Counted from the first letter of the stretch, positions 1 to 9,109 are shown. The stretch is 64,000 bases of DNA from Myxococcota bacterium (GCA_029251165.1 JAQXDW010000140.1:120675-184674); one strand, 5' to 3'. The notes: a model not told the origin generated them from the sequence alone. Program-made: numbers and translations.

Positions 1-669
1 CGGCTGGTTGACCGAGACGGCGGCCACCTCCGAGCGCATGACCAGCCCCTCCATCCAGCGCGTCTCTCGCGTCGCGATGGCCACACCGTCGAACACCACC
101 CAGTCCTCAAGCAGCACCTCCTCCGGCACCGCCTCCGAGTCTCCCCACTCCGTCCGACCAACGAGCCGGCCATCCGACACCGAGAACCAGGCTTCCTCGT
201 CAGGGCCGTCGGCATAGTCCAGGGCGACCCGCCAGGCGTCGACGCCGTGGAAGTCAGCCCGCTCCAGCACCGTCATCGCCGCAGCACCCTCAGCATCGTG
301 TACCGCCCGGTGGAGGCTCCCTCGCCGAACCGCAGCGGTGCGCTCGTCGTCGTAGCGATACCGAGCACCGGGGTCTCGAGCCCATGCAACGCCATCGCTC
401 ACTCCAGACTGGAGCCTCAGCCCGCCCGGGAACTGCGTCGTGGTGAAGACCTCCGCCGGCATCGCCTGCGCAACAGAGAACGGCGCGGCGATCTCTTGGG
501 CGTCGACGTACACGGTCCCGCTCGTCAGCCGAGTCTGGTGCGCCTCGACCGCATCGGCCCCTCCGATGGCGGCGAGATGGGCCTCGAACAGCGCGACGGG
601 CTGCGGGAGCGTAGACGGAGCCTGCGGGACGTGGCGGGGACTGCAGGCCAGGAGGAGCAGGGTCAGCAT
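1..669 (-). CDS. LolA-like lipoprotein (3' end beyond window)
   Basis: The frame stays open from an ATG at 669 to the window edge, giving 223 residues with no stop. The N-terminus MLTLLLLAC is a very short lipoprotein signal with the lipobox cysteine at residue 9. The mature part begins with an acidic/Ala helix containing IGGADAVEAHQTRLTSGTVY and continues with alternating strands. That GG-x-n-G layout is typical of outer-membrane lipoprotein-sorting (LolA/LolB-fold) relatives in Acidobacteria and Myxococcota. Family assignment is by pattern only. AAGGA lies directly before the ATG, unusually close for a Shine-Dalgarno. Role inferred as lipid or lipoprotein binding in the envelope. Confidence 0.6.
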   Translation of the reverse strand, partial: MLTLLLLACSPRHVPQAPSTLPQPVALFEAHLAAIGGADAVEAHQTRLTSGTVYVDAQEIAAPFSVAQAMPAEVFTTTQFPGGLRLQSGVSDGVAWARDPGARYRYDDERTAAVRRGSLHRAVHDAEGAAAMTVLERADFHGVDAWRVALDYADGPDEEAWFSVSDGRLVGRTEWGDSEAVPEEVLLEDWVVFDGVAIATRETRWMEGLVMRSEVAAVSVNQP

Positions 670-910
670 GTCCTTGGCATACCACGCCTTGTCGTCTCCT
701 CGTGACAGGGCTACGAAGGGGCGTGATGACCCGCCGCCACCCCCGCCCCTGCCCACTGCACTGCACAAGCAGCAGGATGAACGTGGTCTGCCGAATTATC
801 AACCGCACCTGAGCGACACCCGGGGCTGCGATTCTGGTGGAATGCCCACCGCTGACAAGCAACGCCTCGGGTAAACCCGCGCCATGCGCGACCACCCAGA
901 GGACGCCACC

Positions 911-3900
911 ATGTCAGCCTTCGCCCCCATCTCCTCCCAGGTCTCTTTTCCGACCCTGGAAGAGGAGATCATTGCGCTCTGGGATGTGCGGGATGTCTTC
1001 GTCCGGTCCGTAGAGCAGCGTCCCGAAGACAGCCGCTATGTCTTCTACGACGGTCCTCCGTTCGCCACTGGCCTCCCCCACTACGGCCACCTCGTCGCCT
1101 CGACCCTCAAGGACATCGTGCCCCGCTACTGGGCGATGCGCGGGCGTCGGGTCGAGCGTCGCTTTGGCTGGGACACCCACGGCCTCCCCATCGAGATGCT
1201 CGTGGAGAAGAAGCTCGGGCTCAGCGGTCCGACCAGCATCCGCGAGTACGGGATCGGCAATTTCAACGAGGCATGCCGGGCGAACGTGCTGACCTACACC
1301 GAGGAGTGGCGTCGGGTGATCACCCGCCTGGGCCGCTGGGTGGACTTCGACAACGACTACAAGACCATGGATCCCTCCTTCATGGAGAGCGTCTGGTGGG
1401 TCTTCAAGGAGCTGTGGAACAAGGACCTCGTCTACGAAGGCTTCCGGGTCATGCCGTACTCCTGGCGCCTGTCCACCTCGCTGTCGAACTTCGAGGCGAA
1501 CATGGACTACCGGGACGTCCAGGATCCGGCAATCACCATCACCGCGCCGCTGCTGGACTCGGACGAGGTCCTGCTCCTCTGGACGACGACACCCTGGACC
1601 CTTCCCAGCAACCTCGCGGTCGCCGTGGGAGAGGACATCACCTACGTCCGTGCCAAGAAGAAGGACGACGACACCGTCTACATCCTCGCCAAGGAGCGCC
1701 TCAAGTCCATCCTCGGCAAGAAGGCACAGGTCCTCTCCGAGCTGCAGGGCTCGGAGCTGGTCGGGCGGCGCTACACGCCGCTGTTCTCGTACTTCGCCGA
1801 TCACGAGAACGCCTTCCAGGTCATCGCCTCCAGCCACGTCACCACCGGAGACGGAACCGGGCTGGTCCACATGGCGCCAGACTTTGGTGAGGACGACTAT
1901 GCCGCCTGCCTCAAGGTCAACATCAGCGTGCTCCAGTCGGTCGACGACGAGGGGAACTTCGTCGCTGCGGTGACCGACTATGCCGGCCGCAACATCAAGG
2001 AAGCCGACGCGGACATCATCCGTGACCTCAAGGCCGCCGGGCGGCTCCTCCGCCACGACACCATCAACCACAGCTACCCGTTCTGCTGGCGCAGCGGAAC
2101 CCCGCTCATCTACCGCGCGCTGCCGGCACGGTTCATCAACGTGACCGCCCTGCGCGATCGCATGGTCGCGCACAACAAGAAGATCCACTGGGTCCCCGAT
2201 GCTGTCGGCAGCGGCCGGTTTGGCAATTGGCTGGCAGACGCGCGCGACTGGAACGTCTCCCGCAACCGCTTCTGGGGCACCCCCCTGCCGATCTGGCGCT
2301 GCGAAAGCTGCGAGAGCGAGGTCTGCTTTGGCTCCATCGCCGAGCTTGAGCAGCGTGCCGGAGAGGCCGTCACCGACCTGCACCCCCACCGCATCGACCA
2401 CCTCACCTTCCCCTGTGAGGCCTGCGGTGAGTCGATGACGCGCATCCCGGACGTCTTCGACTGCTGGTTTGAGTCCGGCTCGATGCCATACGCTCAGGAC
2501 CACTACCCCTTCGAGGGAAAAGACGCCTTCGAGAAAACCTTCCCCGCAGAGTTCATCGCCGAGGGCCTCGACCAGACACGCGGCTGGTTCTACACCCTGC
2601 TCGTCCTCTCCACTGCGCTGTTCGACAAGCCTCCGTTTGAGAACTGCATCGTCAACGGCATGGTGCTGGCCGAGGACGGCTCGAAGATGAGCAAGTCCAA
2701 GCAGAACTACCCGCCGCCGGATGAGGTCCTCAACGAGTACGGCGCCGATGCCCTGCGGGCCTACCTCATCAACTCCCCGATCGTCCGGGCCGAGCCGCTC
2801 CGGTTCTCCAAGGCGGGAGTCCGTGAGGTCGTGCGCACGGTCATGCTGCCGCTGCGAAACGCCTGGTCGTTCTTCACCCAGTATGCCAACATCGACGGCT
2901 GGCATCCGACCACTGGGATGCCCGGGGCGCAGACCCCCGATGTCGCCGATCGGCCAGAGCTGGACCGCTGGGTCCTCAGCGTGCTGCAGTCACTGGTCGC
3001 GGAGGTGAACACGCAGATGGAGGGCTACTACCTCTACAACGTCGTGCCGCCGATGCTGGAGTTCATCGACCACCTCACCAACTGGTACATCCGTCGCAGC
3101 CGCCGCCGGTTCTGGCGCAGCGCGGAGGACGCCGAGGGACTCGCCGACAAGGCCAGCGCCTACGCCACCCTCTACGAGGTGCTGACCACCTTCGCCAAGA
3201 TCACCGCTCCGGTGCTGCCGTTCATCTCTGAGGCGCTCTACCAGCACCTCGTCGTCGTGCCCTGCGATGGCGACGACAAGGACAGCGTGCACCTCTGCGA
3301 CTACCCCCAGGTGAACACCGCGCTCATCGACACCGATCTGGAGGCCCAGATCGCGGCGGTCCGCTCGGTGGTGGGCATGGGCCGGGCGCTGCGGGAGCGG
3401 CACCGGCTCAAGATCCGCCAGCCGCTGCGCCGGGTCACTGTGGTCAACCACGAGCCCGCGGTCTGCCAGATGCTGCAGCACCACGCCGACCTCATCTGCG
3501 AGGAGCTCAACGTCAAGGGGCTCGCCACCCGCGCCAATGCTGACGAGCTGGCAGCGGTCTCGTTCAAGGCGAACTTCAAGCGCCTCGGGCGTCGCTTCGG
3601 ACGTCAGATGCGCGACGCCGCTGCGGCCATCGGCACGCTGACCGCAGCGGACTGGCAGGTCATGCAGGCAGGGGGCACCGTCGACATCCTCGGCCAGGCG
3701 ATCACCGCAGAGGACGTCATGGTCACCCGCACCCCCATGGGTGATGTGGTCATCGAGACGGCAGGAGCCATGACCGTCGCCCTGGACACCGAGCTGGACG
3801 ACGCGCTTCGCAGCGAAGGGCTCTTCCGCGAGGTCACCAGCCGTGTGCAGCGCCTCCGTAAGGAGACCGGCCTGCAGGTCACCGACCGGATCAACCTCGT

Positions 3901-4060
3901 GCTCCTCACCGAGGATGCCGCTCTTCTGGAGGCCATCGACACCCACGGCGAGGCCATCGCCACGGAGGTTTTGGCGGTGTCCGTCAGCCGCTCGGGTGAG
4001 GCCCCCCATGCGGTCGATCTCGACGGCATCGTCCTGTCTATTGGACTGACGAAGGCATGA
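911..4060 (+). CDS. ileS: isoleucyl-tRNA synthetase, type 2 (eukaryotic-like)
   Basis: Charges tRNA-Ile with isoleucine in the cytoplasm. The class I signatures are clear: HYGH at residues 57-60 within DGPPFATGLPHYGHL, and KMSKS near residue 593. Length is 1049 aa. The KDIVPRYWAMRG block and the paired CxxC segment (CESCES and CEACGES) before DVFDCWFESGSMP are characteristic of IleRS2 rather than IleRS1. IleRS2 enzymes are generally mupirocin tolerant (family knowledge). An in-frame ATG at 884 exists, but AGAGGA at 898-903 sits 7 nt before the ATG at 911, so I use 911. The stop overlaps the next gene by ATGA. Confidence 0.95.
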   Translation: MSAFAPISSQVSFPTLEEEIIALWDVRDVFVRSVEQRPEDSRYVFYDGPPFATGLPHYGHLVASTLKDIVPRYWAMRGRRVERRFGWDTHGLPIEMLVEKKLGLSGPTSIREYGIGNFNEACRANVLTYTEEWRRVITRLGRWVDFDNDYKTMDPSFMESVWWVFKELWNKDLVYEGFRVMPYSWRLSTSLSNFEANMDYRDVQDPAITITAPLLDSDEVLLLWTTTPWTLPSNLAVAVGEDITYVRAKKKDDDTVYILAKERLKSILGKKAQVLSELQGSELVGRRYTPLFSYFADHENAFQVIASSHVTTGDGTGLVHMAPDFGEDDYAACLKVNISVLQSVDDEGNFVAAVTDYAGRNIKEADADIIRDLKAAGRLLRHDTINHSYPFCWRSGTPLIYRALPARFINVTALRDRMVAHNKKIHWVPDAVGSGRFGNWLADARDWNVSRNRFWGTPLPIWRCESCESEVCFGSIAELEQRAGEAVTDLHPHRIDHLTFPCEACGESMTRIPDVFDCWFESGSMPYAQDHYPFEGKDAFEKTFPAEFIAEGLDQTRGWFYTLLVLSTALFDKPPFENCIVNGMVLAEDGSKMSKSKQNYPPPDEVLNEYGADALRAYLINSPIVRAEPLRFSKAGVREVVRTVMLPLRNAWSFFTQYANIDGWHPTTGMPGAQTPDVADRPELDRWVLSVLQSLVAEVNTQMEGYYLYNVVPPMLEFIDHLTNWYIRRSRRRFWRSAEDAEGLADKASAYATLYEVLTTFAKITAPVLPFISEALYQHLVVVPCDGDDKDSVHLCDYPQVNTALIDTDLEAQIAAVRSVVGMGRALRERHRLKIRQPLRRVTVVNHEPAVCQMLQHHADLICEELNVKGLATRANADELAAVSFKANFKRLGRRFGRQMRDAAAAIGTLTAADWQVMQAGGTVDILGQAITAEDVMVTRTPMGDVVIETAGAMTVALDTELDDALRSEGLFREVTSRVQRLRKETGLQVTDRINLVLLTEDAALLEAIDTHGEAIATEVLAVSVSRSGEAPHAVDLDGIVLSIGLTKA

Positions 4061-4488
4061 TCGCGCTGCTCCTGGCGGCCTGCACCGACGAGCCTTCCCC
4101 CGCTCAGCCCTCGCCGGCCCCGGAGCCCACAGCCACCCCATCTCCCCCGCCACCACCACCGCTCGGCGTGTCGGAGGTGGTGGCGCGGCTTGAGCCCCTC
4201 CAGGGCCGATGGAATTCTCGCGACGATCCCCGCGCACAGGTCCTCATCCTCAAGAGTCTGTGGATGGAGGGCTATGATGGGGTGGAGCAGAGCCGAAGCG
4301 TGCTGGAGTGGGCCGATGGATGTCGAGCGGATGGAGGCAAGCCGAGCCCGACCGGGGCGTACCTCAACCACCTCTCTGAGGCACCCCGCTGCATGCAGCT
4401 CGGCGTGGTCACCGCAGAGACGCTGGAGCTTGTCGAGCTTCCAGCAGGTCACCATCTTCACTATGTGCGGGCTTCTGGCGGGATGTGA
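4057..4488 (+). CDS. small proline-rich lipoprotein, unknown function
   Basis: A 143-aa protein translationally coupled to ileS (ATGA overlap). MIALLLAAC is a minimal lipoprotein signal with the cysteine at residue 9. Next comes a Pro/Ala/Ser/Thr-rich linker to about residue 36 with a run of prolines. A compact domain follows, with RWNSRDDPRAQVLILKSLW and a conserved-looking tail. I do not recognise the family. It overlaps the 5' end of the next lipoprotein gene by 26 bp in another frame. Link to IleRS is positional only. Confidence 0.65.
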   Translation: MIALLLAACTDEPSPAQPSPAPEPTATPSPPPPPPLGVSEVVARLEPLQGRWNSRDDPRAQVLILKSLWMEGYDGVEQSRSVLEWADGCRADGGKPSPTGAYLNHLSEAPRCMQLGVVTAETLELVELPAGHHLHYVRASGGM

Positions 4489-5167
4489 CGCGCCCTCGGC
4501 TGAGCCCCCCCTCCCACGGACCGCGCCCCCCGCACGGGTCGAGCCGCCCGAGCCCCCCTTCGGCGGGACAGCCACCCCTGACGGCCTCACCCTCCAATGT
4601 CCAAGCACCCGCCTCGCCCTGACGCGCCCCTGGTGGTTTGTCTTCTCAGACAAAGGCGACGAGGACTGCCTGGTCGGGGCCTCTGAGGCTCGCCTCCAGA
4701 CCCCGACCGGCACCCCGGACACCCTGGGAGCCTGCACCGTGAGCTGGCGGGGCACCCTGCGGGATGGTGCGGCGCATCGATTTGCCGGGGTGGGCACTGC
4801 GCTTGCCTGGGCCGACCTGAGGCCCTACACCGCGATCACCCTGATGACCCGTGGGGATGGCGCGTCCTACCGACTTGAGCTGATCGACAGCGTTCACAAC
4901 ACCAGCGATGAGGGCTGTGAAGACCCCGACTGGGACTTCCACGGCAGTGCGTTTCGCTGCGGGACCGGCGGAGATGCGTGGTCTGCTGTGACCATTCCCT
5001 TCGATGCCCTGCGTCAGTCCGGCTGGGGTACCGCCCGCGCGCTGGACCTCTCCGCCGTCGACCGCCTGCATGTCCGGACCCACAGCGACGCCGACGGTGA
5101 CTTTGCCTGCGACTTCTGGATCCAGAGCGTCACCCCAGCGCGCGGCGACGTCCTGTCGCTTCAGTAG
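4463..5167 (+). CDS. lipoprotein with CIA30-like/jelly-roll domain
   Basis: The ATG at 4463 gives MCGLLAGC, an extremely short lipobox signal. A TTG 33 nt upstream would add residues and is a credible alternative start. After a Pro-rich linker comes a 170-residue beta-rich domain with YTAITLMTRGDGASYRLELI and DGDFACDFWIQSV. This resembles the CIA30 (complex I intermediate-associated 30) galactose-binding-like fold seen in secreted bacterial proteins. Cysteines are paired. Function unknown; carbohydrate or protein binding at the envelope is an inference. The 3' end overlaps the convergent peptidase gene by 7 bp. Confidence 0.7.
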   Translation: MCGLLAGCDAPSAEPPLPRTAPPARVEPPEPPFGGTATPDGLTLQCPSTRLALTRPWWFVFSDKGDEDCLVGASEARLQTPTGTPDTLGACTVSWRGTLRDGAAHRFAGVGTALAWADLRPYTAITLMTRGDGASYRLELIDSVHNTSDEGCEDPDWDFHGSAFRCGTGGDAWSAVTIPFDALRQSGWGTARALDLSAVDRLHVRTHSDADGDFACDFWIQSVTPARGDVLSLQ

Positions 5168-6531
5168 TCCAGCTCCGCCAGCGCATAGGCCGCCACTGCC
5201 ATCGCCGCTGCGGTCCGACGGAGGTTGTCTGGATCGACCTTCTCGAGGGTGTCCGCTGCAGTGTGGTGGATGGGCCAGTAGCCGGTGGTGTCGTGATCAA
5301 CCCCGAGGCCGATCGCGCCGCTCCGCACCAGCGGCGCGATGTCTGCGCCAGAGAATGCCGGACGCAGGCCGCCCGCGCCGATCGGTCCCAGCAGCGCAGA
5401 GACCGGCGCGAGCATCGCCTCCGCAGCTGCGAGGCGCTGCGCGACGACCGCATCGTCGTCTCCCCGGATGTCCAGCCGAAATCCACCAGGTGCGCCCATG
5501 CCGGTGTCCGACTCGATGGCCGCGACGTGCTTCTTGTCCACTTCCTCAGCATAGGTCTGCGCCCCGGCGAGGCCGTTCTCTTCGTTGGTGTACAGCACCA
5601 CCCGCACACTGCGACGAGGCGGAACCGGCAGCGCCGCGAGCAGCCGACCAGCCTCCATCGCCGCCACGCAGCCGCCGCCGTCGTCCTGCGCGCCCTGCCC
5701 GACATCCCAGGAGTCAATGTGGCAGCCGAGCACCACCACCTCATCGGGCAGCGACCGGCCTGTGACCTCTCCGATGGCGTTGTGGCTCACAGCCTCCCCG
5801 CTGTCCTGGGCCCCCATGGTGAGGGTGACCGCGATGGGCTGCCCCGAGTCGGCCAGCCGACGCATCCAGGCGGCATCCTCCAGGGAGATCGCCGCAGCAG
5901 GGATCCTCGGTGCATCTTCGGCGTAGCTCATCGCGCCGGTGTGCGGCGTGTAGAGGCTCTCCGGGGAGATCGAGCGCACCAGCACACCCACCGCGCCCTG
6001 CCGAGCGGCTGCCGAGGCCCCACCAACCCGATAGCCGACCGTCTGGCCGTAGCCGGTGAACGGGACATCAAACAAGACGATCTTCCCCGCGGTCGCGTCT
6101 CCGAGGCTGACGAGGTGATCAAAGCTGTCGGCAACCACAACCTCCGCGCTCAGCGGACCGTTCGTGCCCACGCTCCAGCCCAGCCCCAGCAGGGTCAGCG
6201 CGCGCGGCATCGGCGCGTCCATGGTCAGCGACTCTGTACCGCGACTCCAGACCTTGACCGGAACCGGCTGCTTCCAGGCCGTCAGACCATCCGCAGTCAT
6301 CTCGGAGACACCGTAGTCGATGGCTTCTTCGAGGGCTGGTGTGCCGGTGAGCCGGTGGCCGATGTTGTCGCAGAGATGGGCCAGCTCGCGCCAGGGCTCA
6401 TCCGAGACCAGCGCCGCGCCGATCAGGTCCGCAGCGACCGACTCCAGCGGAGGGGGAGTCGCCGCGCGACGGCGCGCGCTGACGGATGTTGAGAGTGAGA
6501 GAACAAGCAGCGCAGCAGCGACACGATGCAC
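5161..6531 (-). CDS. secreted M28 zinc peptidase (carboxypeptidase Q-like) with PA domain
   Basis: About 456 aa. The start chosen is the GTG at 6531, because GGAGG lies 5 nt upstream; a GTG at 6564 is possible but has no such site. The signal peptide is VHRVAAALLVLSLSTSVSA. A PA-like insert covers roughly residues 110-230 (GKIVLFDVPFTGYG). The M28 core has its metal ligands in order: H and D in GCHIDSWD and AQDDGGG, the catalytic Glu pair in TNEENGLAGAQ, Asp in IESDTGMG, and His in IHHTAADT. All ligands are intact, so an active periplasmic or secreted di-zinc aminopeptidase or carboxypeptidase is expected. Confidence 0.9.
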   Translation of the reverse strand: MHRVAAALLVLSLSTSVSARRRAATPPPLESVAADLIGAALVSDEPWRELAHLCDNIGHRLTGTPALEEAIDYGVSEMTADGLTAWKQPVPVKVWSRGTESLTMDAPMPRALTLLGLGWSVGTNGPLSAEVVVADSFDHLVSLGDATAGKIVLFDVPFTGYGQTVGYRVGGASAAARQGAVGVLVRSISPESLYTPHTGAMSYAEDAPRIPAAAISLEDAAWMRRLADSGQPIAVTLTMGAQDSGEAVSHNAIGEVTGRSLPDEVVVLGCHIDSWDVGQGAQDDGGGCVAAMEAGRLLAALPVPPRRSVRVVLYTNEENGLAGAQTYAEEVDKKHVAAIESDTGMGAPGGFRLDIRGDDDAVVAQRLAAAEAMLAPVSALLGPIGAGGLRPAFSGADIAPLVRSGAIGLGVDHDTTGYWPIHHTAADTLEKVDPDNLRRTAAAMAVAAYALAELDY

Positions 6532-6741
6532 AGAAACCTCCAGATCGGGAGGAGCATACAGCACGAGTCGGCCTTCTCAACAGCGCCGCGGCCTGCCACG
6601 ACCTGTACGGCTCCACGATGCTCCGTGTAGAGGGCACCCGCGATGCGGCTCGGCGCGGTCATCGGAGAGACTCTGCCTGAGACCGCCGCCCTCCGAACGG
6701 CGAGAAGGCAATCGCTCTGGGTAAAACCAAATCGCTAACGA

Positions 6742-6751
6742 TCGATATCGA
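6742..6751. promoter_or_regulatory. 10-bp palindrome in AT-rich leader
   Basis: TCGATATCGA is a perfect palindrome in the only AT-rich stretch between the divergent peptidase gene and the small membrane-protein gene (6532-6824). It may be an operator or promoter element. No protein can be named from the sequence. Confidence 0.2.
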
Positions 6752-6824
6752 GTACAGACCACAAAACAATGACAACCAACAACCAGAATCAGGGCACGAT
6801 TAAGGTGAACACACAGGAGCCTCT

Positions 6825-6998
6825 GTGCGGACTCCCCTACAGCGAGCGGCCTCAGCATTCTGGGACATTCTCCTCGCGGTCCTGCCGATCCTGCTCGTTC
6901 AAGGCTGGCCGGATGTCTTCTCCAAGTGGCTCATGCTGTCCGGCATCCCCCTGCTTGCCTGTCGCTACCAGATCACCCGGATGTCTCGGCAGCAGTGA
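6825..6998 (+). CDS. 57-aa two-helix membrane protein
   Basis: Starts at GTG 6825 with AGGAG exactly 5 nt upstream, which is a textbook ribosome site. The 57-residue product has two hydrophobic stretches, FWDILLAVLPILLVQGW and WLMLSGIPLLAC, separated by a short DVFSK turn. It ends in a basic tail (CRYQITRMSRQQ). This positive end suggests both termini face the cytoplasm. No family recognised. It lies 195 bp upstream of bioA on the same strand, with an apparently separate BirA-controlled promoter between them. Confidence 0.6.
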   Translation: MRTPLQRAASAFWDILLAVLPILLVQGWPDVFSKWLMLSGIPLLACRYQITRMSRQQ

Positions 6999-7132
6999 TG
7001 GGCTGTGCCGGAGTGCTCACCGACAGCTCGACTCCCCAGAAAGACGACACCTTCAGAGAGGGTCCGCCAGCGCGATCCGCTGAGGACGGTCGGGCCATGG
7101 ACCCAGCAGCTGGTCGGGCTTCGGGTTTTCCC

Positions 7133-7167
7133 ATCGTCAACCTTCTTGAGGCACAGTGGTTGACGAT
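7133..7167 (+). promoter_or_regulatory. BirA-type biotin operator upstream of bioA
   Basis: ATCGTCAACC (7133-7142), a 15-nt spacer, then GGTTGACGAT (7158-7167): a perfect 10-bp inverted repeat. The published BirA consensus is TTGTAAACC-N14/15-GGTTTACAA. Seven of nine positions per half-site match and the spacer length agrees. It ends 26 nt before the bioA ATG and contains a TTGACG that could be a -35 box. BirA-biotinyl-AMP repression of bioA is therefore expected; birA itself is not in the window. Confidence 0.75.
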
Positions 7168-7193
7168 TGCGTCTCAATGATAGAGCCGGGGCC

Positions 7194-8516
7194 ATGCACT
7201 CCCTCCAGTCTCTCGATCTTGCCCATGTCTGGCACCCGTTCACCCAGCACGACGAGTGGGAGGCCGACGGCCCGCCGCTGGTCATCGAGGCAGCCGAGGG
7301 CTGCGAGCTGATCGACATCGAGGGGCGCCGCTATCTCGACGGGGTCGCCAGCCTGTGGACCAACGTCCATGGCCACCGCCACCCCACCATCGACGCTGCG
7401 ATCCGTGCCCAGCTCGACCGGGTCGCCCACAGCAGCCTGCTCGGCCTCGCCAGCTCTCAGAGCGTGCGCCTCGCCGCACGGCTGGCCGCCCTGCTGGAGC
7501 ACCACCTCCCCGGTGCTGGTCTGAGCCGGATGTTTTACTCTGACTCCGGCTCCTCCGCCGTCGAGGTCGCGCTGAAGATCGCGTTTCAGTACCAGCAACA
7601 GATCGGTCAGACGCAGCGCAGCCGGTTCGCTGCCCTCTCGGAGAGCTACCACGGCGACACGCTGGGCTCCGTCAGCGTCGGCGGAATCGACCTCTTCCAC
7701 AGCATCTACCGACCGCTCATCTTCGAGACTGCGCGAATTCCAGCCCCGGACACGCCGGATCCCGCTGCTGAGGCGGACTGCCTGGCTCGGGCTGAGGCGC
7801 TGCTGGCTGAGCAGGGCTCGCAGCTCGCTGGCCTGATCGTCGAGCCGCTGGTGCAGGGAGCGGCCGGAATGCGCATGCACTCACCGGCATTCCTGGAGCG
7901 CCTGCTGAGCATGGCCCGAGACGCCGGGTTGGTGATCATCGCCGATGAGGTCGCGACCGGCTTCGGCCGAACCGGCACGATGTTCGCCATGGAGCAGGTC
8001 GAGATCCGTCCAGACCTTGTCGCCATGGCGAAGGGGCTGTCCGGTGGCTACCTCCCGCTGGCCGTGACCGCCGCATCGGAGCGAATCTTCGACGCCTTCC
8101 GCGGCCCATACACCCGCCATCGGACCTTCTTCCACGGACACACCTACACTGGCAACCCCCTCGCCTGTGCCGCTGCCCTCGCCTGCCTGGATGTCTTCGA
8201 GGAAGAAGACACCCTCGCTGCACTTCCTCAGCGCATCGATGCCCTGCGCGACGCGCTCGCAGCGCTGCCCTCTGACCACATCGGCAGCGTCCGTCAGAAG
8301 GGACTGATGGCCGGGATCGTGCTGAAGCATGACCGCCCAGCGGCGGAGCGCATCGGGCACCGGGTCGCAATGGCTGCGCGCACCCATGGCGTGATCGTGC
8401 GTCCGCTGGGAGACGTGGTGGTGGTCATGCCGGCGCTTGCGATGACTCCTGCTCAGATCCGGCGGGTGGTTGCGGTCGTCGGGCGGTCTGCAGCGGGGGT
8501 ATTAGACGGCGACTAG
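7194..8516 (+). CDS. bioA: adenosylmethionine-8-amino-7-oxononanoate aminotransferase
   Basis: PLP enzyme that makes 7,8-diaminopelargonate, the third-to-last biotin intermediate, using SAM as amino donor. At 440 aa it has family length. WHPFTQ near the N-terminus is the BioA signature for KAPA binding. DEVATGFGRTG carries the PLP-ring Asp, and K in AMAKGLSGGYLPL is the Schiff-base lysine. The ATG at 7194 is chosen over a TTG at 7167 because the BioA N-terminus aligns there and the operator ends at 7167. A stand-alone bio gene: no other biotin genes adjoin it. Converges with the next gene, overlapping 4 bp. Confidence 0.95.
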   Translation: MHSLQSLDLAHVWHPFTQHDEWEADGPPLVIEAAEGCELIDIEGRRYLDGVASLWTNVHGHRHPTIDAAIRAQLDRVAHSSLLGLASSQSVRLAARLAALLEHHLPGAGLSRMFYSDSGSSAVEVALKIAFQYQQQIGQTQRSRFAALSESYHGDTLGSVSVGGIDLFHSIYRPLIFETARIPAPDTPDPAAEADCLARAEALLAEQGSQLAGLIVEPLVQGAAGMRMHSPAFLERLLSMARDAGLVIIADEVATGFGRTGTMFAMEQVEIRPDLVAMAKGLSGGYLPLAVTAASERIFDAFRGPYTRHRTFFHGHTYTGNPLACAAALACLDVFEEEDTLAALPQRIDALRDALAALPSDHIGSVRQKGLMAGIVLKHDRPAAERIGHRVAMAARTHGVIVRPLGDVVVVMPALAMTPAQIRRVVAVVGRSAAGVLDGD

Positions 8517-9109
8517 CCTTTTTCTGGGATGACCTGAAATGGCCATGCCATGTCGGTGTTCTTCTCGGGAAGCGGCCACTGCGTTCCATAGATGACCATG
8601 CCGAAGCAGTCGAGGACGGGCTTCGGTACGCCAGCGACGTCGACCAGCGCAGCGTCGATGACACCGTCCGGTCCCAGGGTCATCTCGAGGAGCAGCCGCC
8701 CATCCAGGCTTGTCCCCATCACCGACTCCTGATCCTTCATGCAGGCCGAGATTCCGGGTCCAATGTCAGCCATTGCGTCGATCATGGCGTCTGGAGTGAA
8801 CGCCATGGCTGCGGTGTCTTGAGCGGCCTCAGTATCGGGCTCAGCGACCTCAGCAAGCACCTCGGCGTCAGTGCGAGGGAGCGCCTCTCGGGCACCAAAG
8901 TCACGATGAATTCGCCCCGCACGAGCATCTTCGAGAGACTCTTTCGGCGGGACGACCACGACCTCCGCCGGCGGCTCTCTCGGGGTCGTTTTTGCCTGCG
9001 CAGGAGGAGACAGCTCTGCCAGCGGACCCGACGGTGAGAACGTCAGCGCCAACAAGTAGGCCACCCCTGACAGCGCAGCCAGCCCCCATGCCATCTTTCG
9101 GTTGCTCAT
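8513..9109 (-). CDS. AgmX/PglI C-terminal-domain protein, membrane anchored
   Basis: 198 aa. The N-terminal segment MAWGLAALSGVAYLLALTF is one membrane helix. A Pro/Glu-rich linker spans about residues 35-95. The C-terminal domain has ADIGPGISACMKDQ, LLLEMTLGPDGVIDAALVDV and VLDCF, the layout of the TonB-like AgmX/PglI C-terminal domain common in Myxococcota, with two cysteines likely forming a disulfide. Usually linked to envelope-spanning or gliding machinery, though solitary copies like this are of unknown role. Coupled by ATGA to the upstream B12-binding-like gene. Confidence 0.7.
   Translation of the reverse strand: MSNRKMAWGLAALSGVAYLLALTFSPSGPLAELSPPAQAKTTPREPPAEVVVVPPKESLEDARAGRIHRDFGAREALPRTDAEVLAEVAEPDTEAAQDTAAMAFTPDAMIDAMADIGPGISACMKDQESVMGTSLDGRLLLEMTLGPDGVIDAALVDVAGVPKPVLDCFGMVIYGTQWPLPEKNTDMAWPFQVIPEKG

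Noticed and set aside
780..910. Possible T-box leader before ileS
   Set aside because: No conserved T-box core (TGGNACCGCG) or antiterminator; only a small GGTGG/CCACC hairpin. T-boxes are also not expected outside Gram-positives and a few lineages.
914..2905. 663-codon antisense open frame
   Set aside because: Shadow of ileS caused by high GC; no ribosome site and composition unlike a real protein. The same holds for other long antisense frames, e.g. 19822-21057 and 50904-52046.
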